Origin: Candidatus Kaiserbacteria bacterium | GTDB taxonomy: Bacteria > Patescibacteriota > Minisyncoccia > Phycocordibacterales > UBA2100 | Assembly: GCA_016217975.1 (NCBI GenBank) | Contig: JACRFH010000065.1 | Location: 1-35,390 of the forward strand | Direction of reading: 5' to 3' | DNA: 35,390 nt | Shown here: positions 30,639 to 35,390 of the stretch, piece after piece | How positions within the stretch are numbered: position 1 is the first letter of the stretch | Layout of the letters: each line of letters begins with the position of its first letter | Made by a program: the position numbers and the translations under genes | The notes under the pieces: generated by a model | Database searches by the model: none | The model's input: only the letters and a program-made list of their open reading frames with translations | What the model was told of the DNA's origin: nothing

Positions 30639-30986
30639 ATGGCAAGAGTTAAGCGTGGAACTTTAAAAAATAAGCGCCGCAAGAATATCCTTGCGCAGAC
30701 AAAGGGCTATCGCTTTGATCGCTCGACTAAGGAGCGCGTCGCGCACGAAGCGATCCGGCACGCAGGAGCGCACGCCTACCGTCATCGCAAACAGAAGAAG
30801 CGCGAGTTCCGCAATCTCTGGACGCTGCGCATCAATGCAGGTGCCCGTGAGCAAGGCATGTCGTACTCGAAATTGATCGGCACCATGAAGAAAGCCAAGG
30901 TAGTGCTCGATCGCAAAGTACTCTCCGAGCTCGCAATGAATCACCCTGAAGTCTTCGCTCGTGTGCTCGCAAACCTCTCAAAGTAA
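30639..30986 (+). CDS. rplT: Large ribosomal subunit protein bL20
   Basis: 115 residues, a standard bL20: MARVKRGTLKNKRRKNILAQ at the rRNA-binding N-terminus, AYRHRKQKKREFRNLWTLRINAGAREQGMSYSKLIGTMKKAKV in the globular part, and a final helix LDRKVLSELAMNHPEVFARVL. It starts 3 nt after rpmI without a Shine-Dalgarno, so translational coupling is likely. Confidence 0.97.
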   Translation: MARVKRGTLKNKRRKNILAQTKGYRFDRSTKERVAHEAIRHAGAHAYRHRKQKKREFRNLWTLRINAGAREQGMSYSKLIGTMKKAKVVLDRKVLSELAMNHPEVFARVLANLSK

Positions 30987-30988
30987 GA

Positions 30989-30994
30989 TACAAT
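30989..30994 (+). promoter_or_regulatory. -10 of the 78-residue gene
   Basis: TACAAT, 6 nt before the ATG at 31001, and 2 nt after the rplT stop. Confidence 0.5.
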
Positions 30995-31000
30995 CTCCAT

Positions 31001-31237
31001 ATGGAAGCGCCTGATCCGGAACGACAAAAATTCGACCGGGTCTTGAAGAAGACGCAAGATCTGCTCGAAAAGAACGGGTGGCAAATGAAAAAAGATGACG
31101 CCGTAAGAACGCTTACTCGAGAGCTCAACATGGACGAAGACGATGTTCGCGAAACGCTTGATAAAGTTGTCGCTGATCCACACAACAACGTCAAGAAAGG
31201 TACAGGCGCCCACGAATTCATCTACTATCAAAAGTGA
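31001..31237 (+). CDS. Hypothetical 78-residue protein, wHTH-like
   Basis: MEAPDPERQKFDRVLKKTQD and then LLEKNGWQMKKDDAVRTLTRELNMDEDDVRETLDKVVADPHN: three predicted helices with a spacing like a winged helix, then GTGAHEFIYYQK as a possible wing. No family is recognised. It follows rplT after 14 nt and may be read from the ribosomal transcript, but a TACAAT box 6 nt before its ATG suggests its own start. Confidence 0.6.
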   Translation: MEAPDPERQKFDRVLKKTQDLLEKNGWQMKKDDAVRTLTRELNMDEDDVRETLDKVVADPHNNVKKGTGAHEFIYYQK

Positions 31238-31332
31238 ATCTTGCTGGACTACTGCTGCTTGCTTCGCGGATGCAATTTGGCTATAACAAATAGAGCAGCG
31301 CTGTTGCTGCAATCCAGAAAGGCAGGTGAATC

Positions 31333-31530
31333 ATGTCCCGCGACGATATCCGCACGGACATCCGTAACGCCTTACGGCACAATCCTGGTCTTGGACAGTA
31401 CTACCTGGTCTCGCAGATATCGCGGCACCGCGATATCTGCTGTCTTTCGATCAACGAGGTGCTGGACGAGATGTTCAGGAAGGGCGAGATCGTCCGCCAG
31501 GGCGAACTCGTGATCCTTGAAGAGAGCTAA
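31333..31530 (+). CDS. Small wHTH-like protein with palindrome-encoded loop
   Basis: 65 residues: MSRDDIRTDIRNALRHNPGL, a YYLVSQIS helix, a loop RHRDICC, then LSINEVLDEMFRKGEIVRQG and a beta-like VILEES. The order fits a short winged-helix fold such as Lrp/MarR recognition domains, though I do not recognise a family. The loop is encoded by a 28-nt palindrome. GAAAGGCAGG lies 6 nt before the ATG as a Shine-Dalgarno, and a strong terminator follows. Codon use (GC-rich third positions) looks unlike the adjacent genes. It may be a recent arrival. Confidence 0.55.
   Translation: MSRDDIRTDIRNALRHNPGLGQYYLVSQISRHRDICCLSINEVLDEMFRKGEIVRQGELVILEES
31413..31440 (+). repeat. 28-nt palindrome inside the small wHTH-like gene
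   Basis: GCAGATATCGCGG, loop CA, CCGCGATATCTGC: a perfect 13-bp stem. It encodes QISRHRDIC, so it lies at a turn between two helices. Confidence 0.7.
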
Positions 31531-31548
31531 GGCTCTCGCCCTTCTGGA

Positions 31549-31580
31549 AACGCCCGGACACGCTTACGTGCCCGGGCGTT
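31549..31580 (+). terminator. Terminator-like hairpin after the small wHTH-like gene
   Basis: AACGCCCGG pairs with CCGGGCGTT, with an inner CACG/CGTG stem and loop CTTA. It is followed by TCATC, a weak U-run. It sits just before the stop of the convergent LOG-type gene and could act on either strand. Confidence 0.6.
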
Positions 31581-31583
31581 TCA

Positions 31584-32267
31584 TCAAAGGATCACACTGT
31601 CTTTCCTTCCCGTCCCGCCCCAGCCATCTTGGTTGTTGTAGACCAAATTACGCTCCGCTTTGTCTTTCTGTACAAACTCGATAAGCCGTGCAACGAGCGC
31701 CTTGGGATCGGGATCGAAAAATATCCGGTCGCTCGCACGATGCGCATTATCGATGATGCTCCGCAATATATTGTCGGTCTGCCAACCCCCTTCGAGAATA
31801 CCGATGGGGCGTCTGTCTTCAAATGCAACGGAAAACTCATTGAAGGTGCCAATCCTGCCGGGCCCAATAATCATCGCGTCTGATGATCGGACAAATAGAA
31901 GATCTCGCCCAGAGTAGCCAAATCCAGTGTAGACCACCACATCCATGTAGTCGAGCGGCAATTTGTATGTCTCCACATGCTCGCGCTCGGTCGCGGCCGG
32001 TGAAAAGCCGATTGAGAATCCGCATTCGTCCTTGGCACCCATTGCCGCATACATCGGAAATCCCGTCGTCGCCCCCGTTGTGATGATCGCACCCTGCAGA
32101 GCGATCTCTCGCCCTATTTCCTTTGCTTTTTCATATGCATCAAGGCCAGAATTTCCGGTTTCTGCCGCACCCGAGACACCGATCTTCACCACTCCGTAGC
32201 CATCGGGCAATCTGCAAAAATTCCGCGGCACTGCGACATGATTGGGATGCATGATTCTTTTGGCCAT
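31584..32267 (-). CDS. LOG/SLOG-family Rossmann protein
   Basis: 227 residues. VVKIGVSGAAETGNSGLDAYEKAKEIGREIALQGAIITTGATTGFPMYA (about 26-74) is the first nucleotide-binding half. SDAMIIGPGRIGTFNEFSVAFEDRRPIGI (about 128-156) corresponds to the PGGxGTxxE motif of LOG proteins, with Arg replacing the second Gly and Glu kept. Family members include cytokinin-activating phosphoribohydrolases and nucleotide-sensing SLOG domains; the function here is unknown. TATACT lies 6 nt before the ATG. It follows the beta-CASP gene after 20 nt on the same strand. Confidence 0.75.
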   Translation of the reverse strand: MAKRIMHPNHVAVPRNFCRLPDGYGVVKIGVSGAAETGNSGLDAYEKAKEIGREIALQGAIITTGATTGFPMYAAMGAKDECGFSIGFSPAATEREHVETYKLPLDYMDVVVYTGFGYSGRDLLFVRSSDAMIIGPGRIGTFNEFSVAFEDRRPIGILEGGWQTDNILRSIIDNAHRASDRIFFDPDPKALVARLIEFVQKDKAERNLVYNNQDGWGGTGRKDSVIL

Positions 32268-32287
32268 GGGAAAAGTATATCATCTGA

Positions 32288-33676
32288 TTAGAAATCTATT
32301 TCGATCGACTCACCTGCATGTGGCGTGACAGCCTCAACACCGAGAAAATCACGGACGCGCTGTGCGAGGAACATCGAGGCTCTCGGCTCGCCCATGACGA
32401 CAAACACCTTTTTCAAACTCTCGCCTGCGCTTTCGACAAACGAAAGCAATTCATCCCTATCTTTGTGGCCCGAATAGCCGGTAAGGGAACCGATGCTCGC
32501 GCGCACCGGCACGTGCTCGCCGTCGATAACGACATTCTTGCCGCCCTCTTGAATACGACGACCAAGTGAGCCGGGAGCTTGATAGCCAGTGAATAGAATC
32601 GAAGCTTTTGGGTCGGGCAGGTGTTTCTTTTCGTGCGCGCGGATGCGCCCACCCGACGACATGCCCGCGCCTGCGATTATGACTTTGGGATCTGGGCGCT
32701 CGTGGATGGCATGCGAGTGGCCGGTCGTTATCACTTCGACGAGTCCGGGAAAAGAGAAAATATCTCCCTTCAATGCTTGCGCGCGCGCAGTCGGATTCAA
32801 GAGATTCGGATATCGTCTGAATACTTCGGTGATCCGCTCCGCCAGAGGCGCATCGAGATACACCGGGATCTGTTGCAACTTCCCTTCGCGGAGCATCGTA
32901 TCGATCTCATAGAGGAGAATCTGCGTGCGCTCGATCGAGAAGGATGGAATAAGAAGAGCCCCGTGACGCGACCGCGCATTATCGATCGCACGACGTAAGA
33001 TTTCTTGCCGTTCTTCCCTTCCTTCGTGTACACGGTCGCCATAGACACTCTCTATGACAAGATAGCCCGCACCTTCCGGGCTTTCAGTGTCCTTCAAAAG
33101 CGGCTCGGGCGAATTGCCCAAGTCCCCTGTAAAAATGATGGACTTACGATCTCCATCACGTATGTAGGACACCGGGTGTCCTACATTTCGACATATCCGG
33201 ATCATTGATGAGCCGAGAATGTGCCCTGCGTCGAGAAAATCCACCGAGATATCATTGATGTTGAAGGATTCGTGATATTCGTGCGTTTGCCATCGCGAGA
33301 GAGTAGCGTCAACATCTTTTTTCTCATACAACACGTCGCACCCATTCTGCCTTGCGTCGTCGCCCATGACTTTCAGCGCGTCGTCAAACATCAAGGCCGA
33401 GATGTCCTTGGTCGCAGGTGTTGAGAAGACAGTGCCGCGGAATCCTTCGCGCAACAATTTCGGCACGCGGCCGATATGATCTTGGTGCGCGTGCGTGATA
33501 AGAAGTGCGTCGATCGCTTTCACGTCATAGGAAAATGGTGCGTGATTGGCTGGATCGCAAATATTTTCTCGCTCGTGCGTACCGCAATCGATGAGAAGCT
33601 TCGCGCCACTCGTGTCGAACATAAAATTCGCCCCTGTCACGCTTCCCGCCCCCCCGTAAAATGTTATTTTAGCCAT
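32288..33676 (-). CDS. Metallo-beta-lactamase/beta-CASP ribonuclease
   Basis: 462 residues of the RNA-processing beta-CASP group. The MBL core has LLITHAHQDHIGRVP (HxHxDH, about 58-72), the GHILGSS histidine (near 154), the TGDLG aspartate (near 190) and TGYSGHKDRDEL near 405. The beta-CASP part has FSIERTQILLYEID and AGAGMSSGGRIRAH (about 348-361). Proteins of this kind act as endo- or exoribonucleases like CPSF73 or YsaA-type bacterial enzymes. A 12-residue insert (CRNVGHPVSYIR) before the metal aspartate is encoded by a perfect palindrome. Its start overlaps the end of the membrane-protein gene by 13 nt. Confidence 0.9.
   Translation of the reverse strand: MAKITFYGGAGSVTGANFMFDTSGAKLLIDCGTHERENICDPANHAPFSYDVKAIDALLITHAHQDHIGRVPKLLREGFRGTVFSTPATKDISALMFDDALKVMGDDARQNGCDVLYEKKDVDATLSRWQTHEYHESFNINDISVDFLDAGHILGSSMIRICRNVGHPVSYIRDGDRKSIIFTGDLGNSPEPLLKDTESPEGAGYLVIESVYGDRVHEGREERQEILRRAIDNARSRHGALLIPSFSIERTQILLYEIDTMLREGKLQQIPVYLDAPLAERITEVFRRYPNLLNPTARAQALKGDIFSFPGLVEVITTGHSHAIHERPDPKVIIAGAGMSSGGRIRAHEKKHLPDPKASILFTGYQAPGSLGRRIQEGGKNVVIDGEHVPVRASIGSLTGYSGHKDRDELLSFVESAGESLKKVFVVMGEPRASMFLAQRVRDFLGVEAVTPHAGESIEIDF
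33162..33186 (-). repeat. 25-nt perfect palindrome inside the beta-CASP gene
   Basis: ATGTAGGACAC, loop CGG, GTGTCCTACAT: an 11-bp stem with no mismatch. It encodes most of the loop CRNVGHPVSYIR, which lies between two strands of the MBL core just before the TGDLG motif. Confidence 0.75.
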
Positions 33677-34041
33677 GGACGTTCGTACTTTGCGATAGTA
33701 CCTGCAGTAACGCCTCCAATGACATCGAAAACGAGATCTTTAATGGTGTCGGCCCAATATCCCATGAATGGACCGACAGAGCCGCCGACGCCATTTGTGT
33801 ATTCAAATATCTCCCACAGAATCCCGACACCAAAAGCAAACAGTGCGCATTCCAAGACCGACAATCGTCTTTTCCAGTTGAAGAAAAACCACGCGCCCAA
33901 AAATCCTGCCCATAGCCCGCCGAGAAAGTGCGCTGGGATATCCCACCACCAAATCGAGAGATAGAGTCCCAGCTGCGGCCCCAGATAGAGACCAACGAGC
34001 CAGGCAAGTAGTGCGGTAATGATCTGCGCCCAGAAAAGCAT
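33664..34041 (-). CDS. Polytopic membrane protein, DUF2238-like
   Basis: 125 residues with four helices (about 5-22, 36-53, 64-82, 100-117). Conserved-looking residues include WWWDIPAHFLGGLWAG, GILWEIFEYTNG and YWADTIKDLVFDVIGG. The Trp-Glu and Asp-x3-Asp pattern resembles YjdF/DUF2238 membrane proteins with no known function. TGCTAGAAT lies 6 nt before the ATG, downstream of the RNA terminator, so it starts a transcript that continues into the beta-CASP gene (13-nt overlap) and perhaps the LOG gene. Confidence 0.7.
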   Translation of the reverse strand: MLFWAQIITALLAWLVGLYLGPQLGLYLSIWWWDIPAHFLGGLWAGFLGAWFFFNWKRRLSVLECALFAFGVGILWEIFEYTNGVGGSVGPFMGYWADTIKDLVFDVIGGVTAGTIAKYERPWLK

Positions 34042-34069
34042 CGAAGCATTCTAGCATCATTGAGGCGCC

Positions 34070-34093
34070 AAAAATCCCACGGTTGAGGTGGGA
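34070..34093 (-). terminator. Terminator of the candidate RNA
   Basis: TCCCAC, loop CTCAACC, GTGGGA, then TTTTT on the minus strand. Confidence 0.75.
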
Positions 34094-34223
34094 CACTTGG
34101 TCGCGGCGGTACGGTGAGCCTGGTATTGGAGCCAGGTGGGTGTCTTCAGCATCTACCCCACGGGGCAGAGCGATTCAGACTCCCGATATCGCACCAGCAG
34201 GTTTTCGTACCTACCGCTGTCCC
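34070..34223 (-). ncRNA. Candidate structured RNA with own promoter and terminator
   Basis: TGGTATAGT, an extended -10, lies at 34225-34233 on the minus strand. The transcript can close on itself: GCGG-UA-GGUACG near the 5' end pairs with CGUACC-G-CCGC near the 3' end. Between them are three hairpins: GCGAU/AUCGC, UCU-CCCC/GGGG-AGA and CCUGG/CCAGG. A terminator TCCCAC/GTGGGA plus TTTTT (34070-34093) ends it. No protein frame fits. It lacks the 4.5S tetraloop motif, and I could not match it to 6S, RNase P or a known riboswitch. The next gene has its own promoter, so it is not a simple leader. Confidence 0.55.
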
Positions 34224-34258
34224 TACTATACCACCATTCTGGATGATGCAAGTGTGAA

Positions 34259-34609
34259 TTACGCGTTCTTGATTACGTTGTCAATGAAATTAGGATCCAT
34301 CTTCTCCCCGCCGAGTACAAACAGAGGCTTGCTTGGGTCATGTTCATGATGATGAAGCGTTGTGTGCACTTTATCGCCCTTGATCTCAAAGACTGCGTGC
34401 GGCGACTCTCCGCCAGGATGAAATGACGTCTGATACGCCTTGTTGTCGCGCACCGTGTACTGTGCCTTCAGCCCTTCTTCCCTATTTGCCTGCACATCTG
34501 GATGGTATTCCGACTTGAAAATATTGCCGCCTTTCATCACAAACTGTGGCTTGGCGGTATGCACACCGCCGGGATTACCATATCGTGCATTATGAAGATA
34601 TTGCATCAC
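34259..34609 (-). CDS. Hypothetical protein coupled to ndk
   Basis: 116 residues, rich in His, Gly, Lys and Asn, with strand-like segments (AQYTVRDNKAYQTSFHPGGE; HAVFEIKGDKVHTTLHHHEHD) and a helical end DPNFIDNVIKNA. The triple histidine cluster near residue 86 could bind metal. No family is recognised. It overlaps the ndk stop by 4 nt (ATGA), so the two are translated from one mRNA; the second ATG at 34606 is also possible. No signal peptide or membrane segment is present. Confidence 0.65.
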   Translation of the reverse strand: MMQYLHNARYGNPGGVHTAKPQFVMKGGNIFKSEYHPDVQANREEGLKAQYTVRDNKAYQTSFHPGGESPHAVFEIKGDKVHTTLHHHEHDPSKPLFVLGGEKMDPNFIDNVIKNA

Positions 34610-35211
34610 TCAAGGATACCGTCGAGATTCACATCGTACAAGATTTCCTCGTGGATGATGCGGTAGTCAGTCAACTCGGCGTCAGTAAACCAATGCTTGA
34701 TCTCCGCATTCGCTTCTTCAACGGAGCCCGACATGTGGACGAGGTTGCGTACCGCGCGGCCATCCACATCGGCCATCTGGTATGAATCCAAAACGTAGTC
34801 ACCACGGATGGTGCCAACATCGCTAGAGAGTGGCTCCGTGCCGCCGCCGAGCTTGCGCACGATCTTAACCGCATGCGCGCCTTCCCAGACCATAAAGACC
34901 GCGGGGCCGGAGGCGAGGTATTTCTTGAGATTGGCAAGGATCTTTGCCGTAATCTCGAGCGGGTCCATAGAAGGCGGCGTCATCCCCTTGGCTTGATAGC
35001 TCGAAATCGTCTTTTCACCCGTCACTCTTTTCCAATTCGGATCGAGCGTATAGTGCTCTTCCACCTTGTTTGCATCCGGCACCATCATCTTCATGCCCAC
35101 AAGCTTGAGTCCCACCTTTTCAAACCGGCCAATGATCTCGCCGACAAGCGAGCGCTGCACGCCGTCAGGCTTTACGATAACTAACGTACGTTCGTCGCTT
35201 GGATGTTGCAT
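34606..35211 (-). CDS. ndk: Nucleoside diphosphate kinase, extended form
   Basis: Transfers the gamma-phosphate between nucleotides through a phosphohistidine. 201 residues against the usual 135-150. Recognisable are RTLVIVKPDGVQRSLVGEII (about 8-27), GPAVFMVWEGAHAV (about 102-115), TIRGDYVLDS and the catalytic RNLVHMSGSVEEANAEI (His near 159). The extra residues fall mainly after the first helix (about 48-95), in the substrate-lid region, and in the C-terminus. TGCTATTCT lies 7 nt before the ATG. The hypothetical gene at 34259 overlaps its end. It completes nucleotide supply with prs and pyrBC. Confidence 0.94.
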   Translation of the reverse strand: MQHPSDERTLVIVKPDGVQRSLVGEIIGRFEKVGLKLVGMKMMVPDANKVEEHYTLDPNWKRVTGEKTISSYQAKGMTPPSMDPLEITAKILANLKKYLASGPAVFMVWEGAHAVKIVRKLGGGTEPLSSDVGTIRGDYVLDSYQMADVDGRAVRNLVHMSGSVEEANAEIKHWFTDAELTDYRIIHEEILYDVNLDGILE

Positions 35212-35321
35212 GAACGCCAGAATAGCACGACTTTATTGCTCCGCATAGACATCCTTGTAGCCAGAAATAAAAGGCACCGAAACCTCTCGGGTAGCTAGTA
35301 ATTCGGGTACCGTGCCGCCAT
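35212..35321. other. Spacer between ndk and the partial gene
   Basis: It holds the ndk promoter (agaata on the plus strand at 35219-35224) and no recognisable gene. A CTAG stretch near 35294 recalls the repeats before smpB but is a single unit. Confidence 0.4.
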
Positions 35322-35390
35322 ATGAATATGGCCAACAAACAAGGAGTGTTCGAGGAGAAGCTGGAAGAGTACTGCAAGGCCAGGAAGACG
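35322..35390 (+). CDS. Start of an unidentified gene cut by the window end
   Basis: An open frame of 23 codons with no stop, beginning MNMANKQGVFEEKLEEYCKA and continuing RKT. The second ATG (35328) is equally possible. Charged helix at the N-terminus; too short to identify. TACCGT lies 11 nt before the ATG as a poor -10. Confidence 0.4.
   Translation, partial: MNMANKQGVFEEKLEEYCKARKT

Noticed and set aside
34070-34223. Assignment of the candidate RNA as tRNA-Trp
   Set aside because: A CCTGG/CCAGG hairpin has CTCCAAT in its loop, like a CCA anticodon, but the loop has eight bases and there is no acceptor stem, D arm or T arm around it.
34070-34223. Assignment of the candidate RNA as SRP (4.5S) RNA
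   Set aside because: The conserved GGAAG-type tetraloop and its flanking internal loops are absent on both strands.
35322-35390. Calling the truncated frame a transposase
   Set aside because: Only 23 codons are visible and no motif supports any family.

Overview
The window looks like a chromosomal segment of a Patescibacteria / Candidate Phyla Radiation bacterium, most likely of the Parcubacteria type. This is inferred from gene content and style, not from a marker-gene tree. Supporting traits are: many short unassigned genes; secreted proteins in which a Q/A/L-rich coiled coil precedes a peptidoglycan-binding domain; a long nucleoside diphosphate kinase; a phosphoketolase plus phosphate acetyltransferase route and a malic enzyme; a tRNA without encoded CCA; and transcription units whose -10 hexamer lies 5-7 nt before the start codon, which suggests leaderless mRNAs.

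Layout. 1-5.7 kb: recG, then on the minus strand a membrane protein, a NUDIX hydrolase and two secreted peptidoglycan-binding proteins, with tRNA-Ile(UAU) upstream. 5.7-11.3 kb (minus): prs, a malic enzyme, a SciP-like/winged-helix fusion regulator, pyrC, pyrB and a 53-codon gene. 11.35-14.8 kb: ftsH followed by a 1.4-kb island (a secreted coiled-coil protein and a ParD/ParE-like toxin-antitoxin pair) bounded by a second copy of the ftsH 3' end. 14.9-16.5 kb: smpB, a GIY-YIG nuclease and tmRNA (ssrA), so both trans-translation components lie together. 16.5-19 kb: small basic, membrane and DUF-type proteins. 19-22.2 kb: a divergent pair made of a cyclopropane-synthase-like methyltransferase and a DHCR24-like FAD oxidoreductase. 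22.3-26.7 kb: phosphoketolase, an acetyltransferase and pta. 26.7-28.8 kb: a secreted nuclease and an M15-like peptidase. 28.9-31 kb: infC, rpmI and rplT, with infC separated from the other two by a gene on the opposite strand. 31-35.4 kb: two small genes, a LOG-type protein, a beta-CASP RNase, a membrane protein, a candidate structured RNA, ndk and the start of an unfinished gene.

Functional links. Phosphoketolase makes acetyl phosphate and Pta converts it to acetyl-CoA. Prs, PyrB, PyrC and Ndk are parts of nucleotide metabolism. SmpB, tmRNA and FtsH form a ribosome-rescue and proteolysis set. The methyltransferase and FAD oxidoreductase could together remodel unsaturated acyl chains.

The most unusual layer is repeats. 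At least six kinds of palindromic element sit inside or against genes. These include a 30-bp element read in the same frame in recG and pyrB as a Gly/Ser linker; a two-hairpin element with fixed junctions but unrelated stems at recG, smpB and the GIY-YIG/tmRNA boundary; and two 132-134-bp inverted-repeat elements that fill the gap between a stop and the next start, with arms that co-vary. The ftsH tail duplication differs at 10 of 39 codons, every difference synonymous, which points to an integration event at the ftsH 3' end.
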